From contig NZ_BBXA01000032.1 in the NCBI RefSeq assembly GCF_001014975.1, positions 86,551 through 150,550 of the forward strand: 64,000 bases of DNA, given 5' to 3'. Numbering within the stretch: the stretch's first letter is position 1; every line of letters starts with the position of its first letter. A program made the position numbers and the translations under genes. Below are positions 1 to 11,284 of this stretch, piece by piece. Below the pieces are notes generated by a model. That model searched no databases. It was given only the letters and a program-made list of their open reading frames with translations, and was not told the origin of the DNA. The DNA is from Novosphingobium sp. MD-1. Lineage in GTDB: Bacteria; Pseudomonadota; Alphaproteobacteria; Sphingomonadales; Sphingomonadaceae.

Positions 1-1
1 C

Positions 2-232
2 GCATCGCCACTCATGGCGATGCTGGCGGAAGTGGCCAAGGACAAGGCCAAAGGAGGGACCAGCCCCCTGCCGCAGATCGACGGCACGTTCACGCTGCGT
101 ACCGACGGCGCGATCCTGGCCAACAACACCGACGAAGGCGCCCGGCCCGATCCAGCGGGGCAGCGGCTGGACTGGAAGATCGATGTCCGGACGGCCGCAA
201 TGCCAACGGCACTGATCCGGCTCGATCGATAA
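2..232 (+). CDS. C-terminal end of an unrecognised protein (partial)
   Basis: The reading frame is already open at the window edge and closes with TAA at 230-232, so only the last 76 residues are visible. The segment is hydrophilic, with no cysteine, membrane segment or recognised motif. A possible internal ATG lies at 14, but the frame continues upstream of it, so the true start is probably outside the window. A strong hairpin follows the stop codon. I do not recognise the family. It converges on hupB. Confidence 0.55.
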   Translation, partial: ASPLMAMLAEVAKDKAKGGTSPLPQIDGTFTLRTDGAILANNTDEGARPDPAGQRLDWKIDVRTAAMPTALIRLDR

Positions 233-247
233 GCTTTACCCCAAAAA

Positions 248-285
248 GAAAAACCGCGCCGATCGCATGACCGGCGCGGTTTTTC
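248..285. terminator. Bidirectional intrinsic terminator
   Basis: A perfect 14-bp inverted repeat pairs 248-261 with 272-285 around a 10-base loop. The GC core (CCGCGCCG/CGGCGCGG) is flanked by an A run on the left and a T run on the right, so it can end transcripts arriving from the left partial gene and from hupB on the minus strand. Confidence 0.85.
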
Positions 286-358
286 TGTGCTCGGACTTCC
301 AGCAACGGCCGGGCTTCTGCCGGCGCGACCCGTTCGCGCCAGGCGGCCCGGCTCGTTA

Positions 359-631
359 TCAGTTCACCGCGTCCTTCAGGCCCTTGCCGGCCTTGAACTT
401 CGGCTGCGACGAGGCCTTGATCGACATCGGCTCACCCGTGCGCGGGTTACGGCCGGTCGAAGCCTTGCGCTTGGCGACCGAGAACGTGCCAAAACCGACC
501 AGACGCACTTCGTCGCCCTTCGAGAGCGCCCCAGAGATGGAATCGAAAACGGCTTCCACCGCCTTCGTGGCATCACCTTTCGAGAGGCCGCTGGCATCGG
601 CGACAGCGCTGATCAAATCGTTTTTGTTCAT
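359..631 (-). CDS. hupB: HU-type nucleoid DNA-binding protein
   Basis: This 90-residue protein has the usual HU length. It starts MNKNDLISAVA and carries the signature VGFGTFSVAKRKASTGRNP, followed by the flexible arm and the FKAGKGLKDAVN tail. HU binds DNA non-specifically as a dimer, bends it and compacts the nucleoid. The frame stays open 50 codons further upstream, but the ATG at 631 is preceded by a GGGGG Shine-Dalgarno stretch and matches the family start. It lies downstream of lon on the same strand, a common arrangement in proteobacteria, with 226 bases between them, enough for its own promoter. Confidence 0.96.
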   Translation of the reverse strand: MNKNDLISAVADASGLSKGDATKAVEAVFDSISGALSKGDEVRLVGFGTFSVAKRKASTGRNPRTGEPMSIKASSQPKFKAGKGLKDAVN

Positions 632-857
632 TGCGGAACCCCCTACCTTTTCTTGGGAAAACTGCGGTTTCGGAATCGCCTTTCGGGTGCGCGGGAATTG
701 AGCGGAGAAAGAATCCGCTGTCAAAGACAAAAGCAACGAGAAACGTTGAATTTGTCTCAAAAACCAACGCATTTCCCGCAAACGGAAAGGCGCACCCCCA
801 TGCGGAGATGCGCCCCCTGGTGATTGCGGCTTCGCGGACGTCCCGCGAAGGAGACCG

Positions 858-3263
<2,406 letters not shown>

Positions 3264-3430
3264 CAGCAACTTTTCCGTCTGTCCCGGATCAGGGCGCCGG
3301 GTTTGAGCAGGATATGGGAGGGCATTCCCGCGCCCGCAATGGCAAAACGCATAACGGCTGTGGATCGGTGCTTTTCAGCCACTCCGCGCATTCCGTCCGC
3401 GCCAGCCTGCAATGACAAGGTCAACGCGCT

Positions 3431-4417
3431 TCATCCCTCGGGCAGCAGCACCGCCGCGCCCTGCAGCGCGCCCGAACGCAGCCGGGCCAAAGCCTCATCG
3501 GCCTGCGCCAGCGGGAAGGTCTCGGTCACGGAACGGATGCCGGCTTGCTCGGCAACCGCGAAGAACGAAACGCCATCCTCGCGCGTCAGGTTGGCGACGG
3601 ACAGGATCTGCCGCTCCTCCCACAGGTCGGCATAGGGAAAGGCGGGAATGTCGCTCATGTAGATGCCAGCGCAGACCACGCGCCCGCCCTTTCGCACCGC
3701 CTTGAGCGCCTGCGGCACCAGATCGCCCACCGGCGCGAAGATCAGCGCGGCGTCGAGCGGTTCGGGCGGCATCTCGTCCGATCCGCCGACCCAGACGCAG
3801 CCAAGCGAGCGGGCAAAGGCCTGCCCCGCCGCATCGTCGGGCTTGGTGAAGCCGTGGACCGTCCGCCCCTGCCAGACCGCCACTTGCGCCAGAATGTGCG
3901 CCGCCGCGCCGAAGCCGTAGAGGCCGATTACCTTGCCCTCGCCCGCCAGCCGCAACGCGCGCCAGCCGATCAGACCGGCGCACAGCAGCGGCGCGGCCTC
4001 GACGTCGGAAAAGCAATCGGGCAGCGCGAAGCAGAAATGCGCGTCCGCCACGGTATGCGTGGCGTAGCCTCCGTCGCGCGTGGCTCCGGTGAACGCGGGC
4101 GCATCGCACAGGTTCTCGCGCCCGCCGGTGCAATAGGGGCACGTTCCACAGGTATGGCCAAGCCAGGGCACGCCCACGCGCTGGCCTACGGCAAAACCTG
4201 TCACGCCTTCGCCCAGCGCCAGAACGCGCCCAACGATCTCGTGCCCCGGGATGACCGGATAGCGCGCCTTCACCTCGCCATCGAGGACGTGAAGGTCCGT
4301 GCGGCACACGCCACAGGCGCTTACCGCGATCAGCAGTTCGTTCGGGCCGGGCGCGGGAACCGCCCGCTCTATGCGCCTGAGCGGACGCCCCGTCGCCTCG
4401 ATCTCCATCGCGACCAT
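3431..4417 (-). CDS. Zinc-dependent alcohol dehydrogenase (medium-chain family)
   Basis: This 328-residue medium-chain dehydrogenase has the catalytic zinc motif CGVCRTDLH, the GHE segment and the structural-zinc cluster CGTCPYCTGGRENLC. The Rossmann part contains IGLYGFGAAAH. It resembles the AdhA-like class that oxidises short alcohols with NAD(P). The frame runs open far upstream into the HdeD gene region, but that extension is antisense-like, and the ATG at 4417 begins the recognisable domain; an ATG at 4408 is a possible alternative. It lies 38 bases after the HdeD-like gene on the same strand and may be co-transcribed with it. The natural substrate cannot be read from the sequence. Confidence 0.88.
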   Translation of the reverse strand: MVAMEIEATGRPLRRIERAVPAPGPNELLIAVSACGVCRTDLHVLDGEVKARYPVIPGHEIVGRVLALGEGVTGFAVGQRVGVPWLGHTCGTCPYCTGGRENLCDAPAFTGATRDGGYATHTVADAHFCFALPDCFSDVEAAPLLCAGLIGWRALRLAGEGKVIGLYGFGAAAHILAQVAVWQGRTVHGFTKPDDAAGQAFARSLGCVWVGGSDEMPPEPLDAALIFAPVGDLVPQALKAVRKGGRVVCAGIYMSDIPAFPYADLWEERQILSVANLTREDGVSFFAVAEQAGIRSVTETFPLAQADEALARLRSGALQGAAVLLPEG

Positions 4418-4455
4418 GATCTCAGACTTGTCCACGGGCCCATCCACAGGGTTAT

Positions 4456-5016
4456 TCACAGGCGGACGGCTCGCAAGGCAAAACCAGCGAGCAGCAGCAT
4501 GAAGCCCTGCAGGAACAGGTCCACCGCCAACACCAGCCCCAGCACCCAGATCGTGTTCCACGGCCAGCCAAGTGCCAGCACCAGCGCCACGCCGATGCTG
4601 ACGAGGCCGGAGAGTAGCAGCCAGCCCCACCCCCGCTCGCGCATGGCGAAGGCAACATAGGCGCGGACGAGCCCCGATGCGGCAAGGCTCGCCGCCAGCA
4701 GCAGGGTCAGCACGCCGGCCGCGAACAGCGGGTCGGCCAGCGTGACGAGCGCCGCGCCCATGTAGAGCAGGCCCGACAGCGCCCACCACCATGTCCGTCC
4801 CTGGCGCCGCACGCCGAAGGCGTGGACAAGCTGGAACACGCCGCCCGCAAACATCATGACGCCCACGGTGATGGTCGCGGCCAGCGTCGCGAACATAAGA
4901 TTGGCCGACGCGAGCGCGCCAAGCATGGCCAGCACCACGCCCACACCCACAAACCATCCCCAGGCCCGGCCAGGGCGGTCATCGACAATCAGACTGCTGC
5001 CTATGATCTGTGTCAT
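4456..5016 (-). CDS. HdeD-like (DUF308) membrane protein
   Basis: This 186-residue protein has six predicted hydrophobic segments, beginning WGWFVGVGVVLAMLGALA, arranged as in HdeD/DUF308 proteins. HdeD of Escherichia coli is linked to acid resistance, but the molecular role of the wider family is unclear. The cytoplasmic N-terminus is short and charged. The gene starts at ATG 5016 and is divergent from nikR across 174 bases. The downstream zinc alcohol dehydrogenase may be in the same transcript. The family call rests on topology and length rather than on a catalytic motif. Confidence 0.75.
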   Translation of the reverse strand: MTQIIGSSLIVDDRPGRAWGWFVGVGVVLAMLGALASANLMFATLAATITVGVMMFAGGVFQLVHAFGVRRQGRTWWWALSGLLYMGAALVTLADPLFAAGVLTLLLAASLAASGLVRAYVAFAMRERGWGWLLLSGLVSIGVALVLALGWPWNTIWVLGLVLAVDLFLQGFMLLLAGFALRAVRL

Positions 5017-5190
5017 CCAAAGCGGCTCCCGATGCGGTGATACGGCGAATCCGAAGGCCCCACCCTAGCATCTTTTGCGCCGGTGGCGTTGGCATCGATC
5101 AAAAGGGCGGCGGCCCTGCCGCGAGCGCCTGCGCGGAAACGAAAGCGGCGGGTTGTCTGGCCTGCCCGCCGGTGGCATCGTTGCCCCGCC

Positions 5191-5661
5191 ATGCAGCGCA
5201 TCACCATATCCGTCGACGAAACCCTTGCCACCTCGCTGGACAGCATGGCGCGCGAGAAAGGCTATTCCAGCCGTTCGGAAGCGGTGCGCGATCTGGTGCG
5301 CGGCGGACTGGAACAATGGCACAGCGAAGCGCACGCGGGCGAGCATTGCGTTGCCAACCTGTCCTATGTGGTCGAGCATCGCGTCCGCGCGCTGCCGCAA
5401 CGCCTGGCGGAAATGCAGCACGCCCACCACGATCTTGTCGCCGCGCGGACCACGGTGGTGCTCGATCACTATCACAGCCTGGAAAGCGTGATCCTGAAAG
5501 GACCGACGCACGCGGTGCGGGCCTTCGCCGATGCGGTCCGCTCGGAACGCGGCGTGCGGTTCGGCGCGATCAACCTGCTGCGCGTGCAGCCCGACGATAG
5601 CCATGACCATGCGGACGATCACGTCCACCATGGCCACAACCACCTGTCGCCCACGCTTTAG
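5191..5661 (+). CDS. nikR: NikR-family ribbon-helix-helix regulator with altered metal site
   Basis: This 156-residue protein has the NikR layout. The N-terminal ribbon-helix-helix MQRITISVDETL...SRSEAVRDLVR is followed by the ACT-like tetramerisation domain with LSYVVEH and the LE..ILKG strand. In E. coli NikR, nickel is held by H76, H87, H89 and C95. Aligned without gaps, this protein keeps the first (H77) but has T88, V90 and S96 at the other three. It also carries a His/Asp-rich tail (DSHDHADDHVHHGHNH) after the domain. It may therefore bind metal differently, or sense another ligand. The ATG at 5191 matches the E. coli start exactly. It lies between an HdeD-like gene and the phytase/TonB receptor operon. 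Confidence 0.88.
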   Translation: MQRITISVDETLATSLDSMAREKGYSSRSEAVRDLVRGGLEQWHSEAHAGEHCVANLSYVVEHRVRALPQRLAEMQHAHHDLVAARTTVVLDHYHSLESVILKGPTHAVRAFADAVRSERGVRFGAINLLRVQPDDSHDHADDHVHHGHNHLSPTL

Positions 5662-5706
5662 CGCCCCGACCGCGCCGTCAAATCCGGCGCTCGGCCACGC
5701 AGAGGC

Positions 5707-6729
5707 TCAACGCCGCGCGCGCCCTTTGCGCAGCGCGGCCCGAACATCGCGCCAGGATACCAGCTTGAAGTTCTGCGGCGCCGGCTGGTTGTGCCCGTCC
5801 TGCGCCACGAACAGCCCGGCGGGGTAGTCCTTGCCGAAACTGCCCGGCATCACGGCGATGCCATCGGTTTCCTCGGTGCCACCGAACCGCCCCGCCACCA
5901 CGCGGAAACGCCCCGCCGGCTTCATCGATGGCAGCGCGAACAGGGCATAGGCATTGTCGCCCTGGCTCGACGCGATCAGCCAGCCGCCATCGCGGCCCAC
6001 AGGCATCAGCGCCAGGCCCTCCACATCGTCGAACAGGTGCGCGCGGTCGACGGTCGCGACCAGCGTGGCTTCGGCGGGGCGATCCTCGCGCACATCGAAC
6101 GCCCAGATGCCCCGGTCTTCCTCGCCCACATAGAGCGTGCCCGTGCGCGGATCGGCGACGCAGCCCTCGGTCTGGGTCGGCAACTGCATGGTCCGCACGA
6201 TCCGCCCCGTCGGCGCCGCGCCGTCCAGCGCGATCCGCACCTGCACGATCGCCCCGTGCTTGAGCACGGAGAACGCGGTCAGCCCGCCCGCATCGCGCAG
6301 CAGGCATACGCCATAAGCCTCGCCCGCGCCGCCCGTCACCGCGCCCAGCGGCTGCAGCTTTGCCGCCGCGGTATCGAGCCGCCAGACCTGCAGCTTCGCC
6401 TGCGCCTCGTCGTTGCGGTCGCTGGCGACGACGATCACGCCCGCCGTGCCCATGTCGATCAGATCGACGTTGTTGAGCCGCCCGGCCGCCGCGAAATCGC
6501 GCACCTTGCCGTCCAGCCCATAGACGTAGAGCCCGGCCTTCTTGTCGGTGCCGACGATCAGGCTTTCCCCCGGCCGCGCCGGGTTGCGCCAGATCGCCGG
6601 ATCATCGGCGGCATCGCCCTGCGCCGTCGCCACCGGCGCGGTTTCCCCGCGCGCGGTGACTTCGACGGTGGGGACCGACGGCGGCGCGGCTGCTGCCAGC
6701 GCGGCCGCGCTCCAGATCGTCAGCAGCAT
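5707..6729 (-). CDS. Exported beta-propeller phytase (3-phytase type)
   Basis: This 340-residue protein has a signal peptide (LLTIWSAAALAAAA). Its beta-propeller phytase blocks are visible: DDPAIWRNP, GTDKKAGLYVYGLDGK, EAYGVCLL, QTEGCVADPRTGTLYVGEED, DVEGLAL and TDGIAV. These calcium-dependent enzymes remove phosphate from phytate outside the cytoplasm. The start codon overlaps the stop of the upstream TonB receptor by one base (TGATG), implying translational coupling. Receptor and phytase therefore look like one phytate-use unit: uptake across the outer membrane, with dephosphorylation in the periplasm or at the surface. It converges on nikR. Confidence 0.92.
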   Translation of the reverse strand: MLLTIWSAAALAAAAPPSVPTVEVTARGETAPVATAQGDAADDPAIWRNPARPGESLIVGTDKKAGLYVYGLDGKVRDFAAAGRLNNVDLIDMGTAGVIVVASDRNDEAQAKLQVWRLDTAAAKLQPLGAVTGGAGEAYGVCLLRDAGGLTAFSVLKHGAIVQVRIALDGAAPTGRIVRTMQLPTQTEGCVADPRTGTLYVGEEDRGIWAFDVREDRPAEATLVATVDRAHLFDDVEGLALMPVGRDGGWLIASSQGDNAYALFALPSMKPAGRFRVVAGRFGGTEETDGIAVMPGSFGKDYPAGLFVAQDGHNQPAPQNFKLVSWRDVRAALRKGRARR

Positions 6730-9539
6730 CAGAACGTCACCCGGATACCGCCGCTGTAACGACGGCCGAAGCGTTCCCATTCGATCGTGTAGTTCTCGAT
6801 CGCGCCATTGGTCTTGATCCCCTTGGCGTTGAGAATGCCCGAAGGATCGACGAACCGGCGGCCCGGCTGGTTGAGCAGGTTCTGCGCGTCGAAATAAATC
6901 TCGACATGCTTGTTCACGGCATAGCGCGCCGAGAAATCCATCTCGTCGTCCGCCGCCCAATAGGCATCGCCCGCGTCGGTCAGGGTATCGGCGATGCCAT
7001 CCAGCCACTTGCTGCGCCGCTGGTACTGCAGCCGCAGCGAGAAGCCGTACTTTTCGTAGTAACCGCCAATGTTGTACACGAGGTCCGAGGTGTTCGGCAG
7101 GCGCACCTTGCGGCTCGCCACCAGCAGCGCGCCGGCCGCGTCATACACCGCCGGTTTGCTGACCTTGCTGTTGTTCACGGTGACATTGGCGCTGATGCCG
7201 AAGCCGCCCATCCACGACGGGATGCCGAGCTGTTCCGCCCAGGGTTCGAGCTGGAACTGCGCTGCCGCTTCCATGCCATAAATCCGGCCGCTGCCGCCGT
7301 TGGTGATGCCCGAGAAGATATAGCCCGAACGGTCGAACGCAGCGGTATTCAGCGCGTTGGAGCCGAACGTGCGCCGCTGCGTGTACAGCACGTCGGTCAC
7401 ATGCTTGTAGAACACGCCGACCATCAGATAGCCCTGCGGCTTCACGTACCATTCGAAATAGCCGTCCAGACCCCAGGCGCGCTCCGGCTTCACCGCCGGG
7501 TTGCCGCCGGATATCGTCTCGTTGGTATCGTTGATGACCACGTTCGGACGCAGCAGATCGTAGTCGGCGCGGGCAGCGCCGGTATTGAGCGACAGGCGCA
7601 CCTTCTTGGTATCGTCGAGGTTGTAATTGACGTGCAGGCTCGGGAACACCAGCGTCTGCTCAGCCTCCGCCGTGATGCCGGTGGCGATGCCGCGGTTCTT
7701 GACGTGCTCCACCCGCGCGCCGCCGACGATCGAACCCCAGTCGTAGCGCAGCGTGCCCATCAGGTAGCCCGCGAATACCTGCTCGCGCACGTTGTAGATA
7801 TTGGCGATCTGCGGCACGAACGTGCCGACCTTGCGCGCCGCCGCCGAAGCCGCGCGCATCTTCGCGGTATCGAAATAGCGGAACGTGTAGCCCGGCTGGA
7901 TCTTGCCCATGAACGCCGTATCGAGCGAGAACTGGTTATAGTCCGTGGGAATGCCCGCGGCGGAGAACTGCGCCGCCGTGTCCAGCGTCAGCAGGTTCTC
8001 GTCCACCACCTTGGTCCGCTGGTCGAACTGGAAGCCCGCCTTGAACGTGGCGTCGGCGCCCAGGAACTGTGTCTCGCGCGACAGCACCAGCCGGCCGGTA
8101 TAGGCCTTGGTGGTGTCCACCGCATCCAGCACCGTGAACGTGGCCAGAGGCTTGGTGAAAGTATCGATCGCGGTCACCTGCGCGCCCGCCGTATAGCGCG
8201 TCGGGCCGGAAAGCTGGGTGGTGTTATAGAGCGTCAGCGGCGAAAGATTCGGATCGGTGAAATCATAGGCCACGGTGGGGCGCAGGTTGCGCGTATTGGG
8301 GCTGTTCCACGAAGCTTCGCCCACTACCGAACGGTCATCCTTGGATTCGGTGTAGTTGCCCAGCCAGTCCAGCGTCCAGCCTTCGCCGAACTTGTGCGTG
8401 CCCTGCAGCGTGTTGGTGAAGATCGACTGCTTGAACGCGCGCAGCGTCGAGCGCTGGCGGATGTCGATGCCATAGATGGTGCCCTTCAGCGGCGTGTTGC
8501 CGATGCACACGTCGGCATAACCCGAGGTCGTCGGCGCGGTGTTCACGGTGGCGTTGCACGCCGCGCTGTTGGCGACCAGATCGCCCTGCCGGTCGTCCAT
8601 GTCGAAGCGATAGTTGTCGCGCGCCTCGTCGTCGGTGAAGATCGTGTAGATCGACCGCAGCGAAATGGTGTTGTTGTCATCCGGCTTCCAGTCGAGCCGG
8701 CCGGAGACCGACCAGTTCTTGCGCGTCAGGCGGTAGAGCTTGTTTTCGGTCTCGTGCGTCCAGAAGCGGGTTTCGTAGCCCGGCCGCACGTCCTGGCTCA
8801 CCTGTTCCCAGTCGTGCTCGAAATTGTCGGTGATCATCCGGCGCTCGTAGTACGAGCCGGACACCAGCACGCCGATTTCGCCGCCGCCCACGTTGAAGCG
8901 GTCGGAAAGCACCAGCGATCCTTCGTACTGCGGACGGCTGCCGTATTCGGCCACGCCCGCGCCGGCCTTGCCGGCGATGTGGAAGCCGGAATAATCGAAC
9001 GCCGAACGGGTGATGATGTTGACGTTGCCCGCCACGGTCTCGCCGGGCATGTCGGGCGTCACCGCCTTCGACACGATGATCTTGCCGGCGATCGCTGACG
9101 GGATCGAATCGAAGCGGGCGTTACGCCCTTCGGGGCTGACCACGTTGATCCCGTCGAACGACAGCGTGGTCCAGTTCTTCGGCGCGCCGCGCAGGCTGAT
9201 ATAGCGCGCCTGGCCCTGATCGCGCTCCACCGCGATGCCCGGCAGGCGGCTGGCGGCCTGGGCGATGTTCTGGTCGGGCAAGCGACCCACGCTGTCGGAT
9301 GCGGCCACGGCCACCAGCGAATCCGACATCTTCTGCACCTGCAGCGCGGCTTCTTCGGATTCGACGATCGGGCGCGATCCGTTGACGACGATCTGCTCGC
9401 CCGCTTCCTCCTCGCCCGGAACGGCCGGCGCTTCCTGCGCGTAGGCCGGCGTCACGGTCAGGCCTCCGCAGGCGCTGGTCATCAGGATGGCACGATAGAA
9501 CGCCCGGCGCGCCGCGCCGGGTTGCGTGATCGAATGCAT
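6729..9539 (-). CDS. TonB-dependent outer-membrane receptor coupled to phytase
   Basis: This 936-residue receptor has an N-terminal export signal ending near TPAYAQ and a short TonB-box region around EQIVVNGSRP. A plug domain follows (PDQNIAQAASRLPGIAVERDQGQ...), then a 22-strand-type barrel ending in a GGIRVTF C-terminus with terminal aromatic Phe. Such receptors import large solutes using TonB/ExbBD energy. Its stop shares a base with the phytase start, so the likely ligand is phytate or a metal-inositol-phosphate complex; this is inferred from context. The gene is divergent from the Cds1-like gene across 164 bases. Confidence 0.93.
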   Translation of the reverse strand: MHSITQPGAARRAFYRAILMTSACGGLTVTPAYAQEAPAVPGEEEAGEQIVVNGSRPIVESEEAALQVQKMSDSLVAVAASDSVGRLPDQNIAQAASRLPGIAVERDQGQARYISLRGAPKNWTTLSFDGINVVSPEGRNARFDSIPSAIAGKIIVSKAVTPDMPGETVAGNVNIITRSAFDYSGFHIAGKAGAGVAEYGSRPQYEGSLVLSDRFNVGGGEIGVLVSGSYYERRMITDNFEHDWEQVSQDVRPGYETRFWTHETENKLYRLTRKNWSVSGRLDWKPDDNNTISLRSIYTIFTDDEARDNYRFDMDDRQGDLVANSAACNATVNTAPTTSGYADVCIGNTPLKGTIYGIDIRQRSTLRAFKQSIFTNTLQGTHKFGEGWTLDWLGNYTESKDDRSVVGEASWNSPNTRNLRPTVAYDFTDPNLSPLTLYNTTQLSGPTRYTAGAQVTAIDTFTKPLATFTVLDAVDTTKAYTGRLVLSRETQFLGADATFKAGFQFDQRTKVVDENLLTLDTAAQFSAAGIPTDYNQFSLDTAFMGKIQPGYTFRYFDTAKMRAASAAARKVGTFVPQIANIYNVREQVFAGYLMGTLRYDWGSIVGGARVEHVKNRGIATGITAEAEQTLVFPSLHVNYNLDDTKKVRLSLNTGAARADYDLLRPNVVINDTNETISGGNPAVKPERAWGLDGYFEWYVKPQGYLMVGVFYKHVTDVLYTQRRTFGSNALNTAAFDRSGYIFSGITNGGSGRIYGMEAAAQFQLEPWAEQLGIPSWMGGFGISANVTVNNSKVSKPAVYDAAGALLVASRKVRLPNTSDLVYNIGGYYEKYGFSLRLQYQRRSKWLDGIADTLTDAGDAYWAADDEMDFSARYAVNKHVEIYFDAQNLLNQPGRRFVDPSGILNAKGIKTNGAIENYTIEWERFGRRYSGGIRVTF

Positions 9540-9703
9540 GAACGGTCCCCACTTCTTTGACGGTCGGGGCCGCGCCTAGGGCGTTGATTTGACGGATTCG
9601 CGACGAAGATTACCGATCCGTAATGATCCTTTCACAAATCAGTCATCCATTCGCTGAAAGGTAAAGTTTGTCATTACAAAGCCAGGCTTCTAAAGGCGGG
9701 CGG

Positions 9704-10810
9704 ATGACCCAAACCGCCCCGCATTCATCACTTCCCCCGGCAGAAACCCTCTCGCCGGAAGCTCTGCGCGCCTGGACGCTGGAAGCGGTGCGGCGGATCG
9801 ATGCCGATTTCACCCGCTCGGCCGAAACCCATCTGGTGCGCGTGGAACTGCCCCGCTTTCCCGGCATCACGCTCTATCTCAAGGATGAATCGAGCCACCC
9901 GACCGGCAGCCTCAAGCACCGCCTCGCCCGGTCGCTGATCCTCTATGCGTTGTGCAACCAGCAGATCGGCCCCGGCACCCCGCTGATCGATGCGACCAGC
10001 GGATCGACCGCCGTTTCCGAAGCCTATTTCGCCCGGCTTATCGGCCTGCCGTTCATCGCGGTGGTGCCGCACGGCACCTCGCCCGCCAAGATCAAGGCGA
10101 TCCGCTTCCATGGCGGGGACGTCCATTTCGTCCAGAACGCCGGCGAAGTGACCGATGCCGCCCGCGTACTGGCGCTGGAGACGGGCGGCCATTTCCTAGA
10201 CCAGTTCACCAATGCCGAACGCGCGACCGACTGGCGCGGCAACAACAACATCGCCGACACCATCTTCCGCCAGATGCGCAACGAGGAGCATCCGGTGCCC
10301 ACGTGGATCGTCTGCGGCGCGGGCACCGGCGGCACCTCCGCCACGATCGGCCGCTACATCCGCTATGCGCGGCACGGCACGCGGTTGTGCGTGGCGGACC
10401 CCCAAGGATCGGTGTTCCACCGCCATTTCGCCGACCGCTCGATCCGCGACCTCGGCTGCGGCAAGTGCTCGTGCATCGAAGGCATCGGCCGCCCGAGGGT
10501 GGAGCCGTCTTTCATGCCGCAGGTGGTCGACCGGATGATGGCCATTCCCGATGCCGGATCGATCGGCGCCATGCGCGCGCTCTCGCGCCGGCTCGGCCGC
10601 CGCGTCGGCGGATCAACTGGAACCAACATCCACGCCTGTGCGGCGCTGATCGGGGAAATGGCCGCCGCCGGACAAGCCGGATCGATCGTATCCATCCTGT
10701 GCGATTCCGGCGAGCGCTACGCCGGGACGTATTACGACGACGCCTGGCTCGACGCGAACGGCATCGCCTGGCAGGCCGAGGACGAGCGCATCTACGCGCT
10801 GTTGAGCTAA
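9704..10810 (+). CDS. PLP-dependent cysteine desulfhydrase-like enzyme (Cds1 type)
   Basis: This 368-residue fold-type II PLP enzyme has the Schiff-base lysine in HPTGSLKHRLA. It also has the substrate loop ATSGSTAVSEAYF and the phosphate-binding glycine loop CGAGTGGTSATIGRY. The length and the Cys-rich LGCGKCSCIEGIG segment resemble Cds1 of Mycobacterium, which breaks L-cysteine into sulfide, pyruvate and ammonia; a cysteine synthase-like activity is the alternative. A TTG at 9668 is in frame, but the ATG at 9704 has AAAGGCGGG just upstream. The last four bases overlap the convergent phosphatase gene. Confidence 0.82.
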   Translation: MTQTAPHSSLPPAETLSPEALRAWTLEAVRRIDADFTRSAETHLVRVELPRFPGITLYLKDESSHPTGSLKHRLARSLILYALCNQQIGPGTPLIDATSGSTAVSEAYFARLIGLPFIAVVPHGTSPAKIKAIRFHGGDVHFVQNAGEVTDAARVLALETGGHFLDQFTNAERATDWRGNNNIADTIFRQMRNEEHPVPTWIVCGAGTGGTSATIGRYIRYARHGTRLCVADPQGSVFHRHFADRSIRDLGCGKCSCIEGIGRPRVEPSFMPQVVDRMMAIPDAGSIGAMRALSRRLGRRVGGSTGTNIHACAALIGEMAAAGQAGSIVSILCDSGERYAGTYYDDAWLDANGIAWQAEDERIYALLS

Positions 10811-11271
10811 CGTCCCAGCCGTTCGATCAGCACGTCCGCCGCCGCGCTCACATCGGCCCAGGCGCGCTCGAAATCCTCGGCTTCCCCGTAATAGGGATCG
10901 ACCACCGCCGCCCCTTCGCGGCCGGGCACAAGGTCCATCAGCAGTTCCAGCCGGGCGAGATGCCGGCGCGGGGCGATGGCCTGCAAATCGCGCAGATTCT
11001 GCGGATCGAGCGCGAAGATATGGCTGAAGCGCAGGAAATCCTCCGCCTTCGCCTGCCGCGCGCGATAGCCGGATATGTCGATACCATGGCGCCCCGCCTC
11101 GATGATCGCGCGGCGATCGGGCGGGCGGCCGACATGCCAGTCCCCGGTGCCGGCGGAATCGACCGTTACCGCGATCCCGGCTTCCACGGCCCGCGCGCGC
11201 AGCGCAGCCTCCGCCATCGGTGAACGGCAGATGTTCCCGAGGCACACGAACAGCACGGATGGCTGGTTCAC
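10807..11271 (-). CDS. Low-molecular-weight protein tyrosine phosphatase
   Basis: This 154-residue protein has the complete LMW-PTP signature FVCLGNICRSPMAE near the N-terminus (nucleophile Cys10, P-loop Arg16). The general-acid loop DPYYG is near residue 125. It hydrolyses phosphotyrosine, or in some relatives phosphoarginine, in the cytoplasm. The start codon is GTG at 11271. It lies 13 bases downstream of the acyltransferase-like gene on the same strand, so it may be the last gene of the operon that starts with the fused E1 gene. Its 3' end overlaps the convergent Cds1-like gene by four bases. Confidence 0.93.
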   Translation of the reverse strand: MNQPSVLFVCLGNICRSPMAEAALRARAVEAGIAVTVDSAGTGDWHVGRPPDRRAIIEAGRHGIDISGYRARQAKAEDFLRFSHIFALDPQNLRDLQAIAPRRHLARLELLMDLVPGREGAAVVDPYYGEAEDFERAWADVSAAADVLIERLGR

Positions 11272-11284
11272 AAGACTGTTTTCA

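Noticed and set aside
3431..4957. An apparent fusion of alcohol dehydrogenase with an upstream open frame.
   Set aside because: The upstream part overlaps the HdeD-like gene in another frame and is not homologous; the dehydrogenase starts at 4417.
5672..5690. Terminator between nikR and phytase.
   Set aside because: A GCGCCG/CGGCGC stem is present but no T-run follows on either strand.
6906..9098. A 730-codon plus-strand frame opposite the phytase-linked receptor.
   Set aside because: It is a shadow of the receptor gene.
9540..9703. Pho box upstream of the phytase operon.
   Set aside because: Only one weak TGTCAT-like half is seen; the ATTAC/GTAAT pair at 9609-9624 is too short to call.
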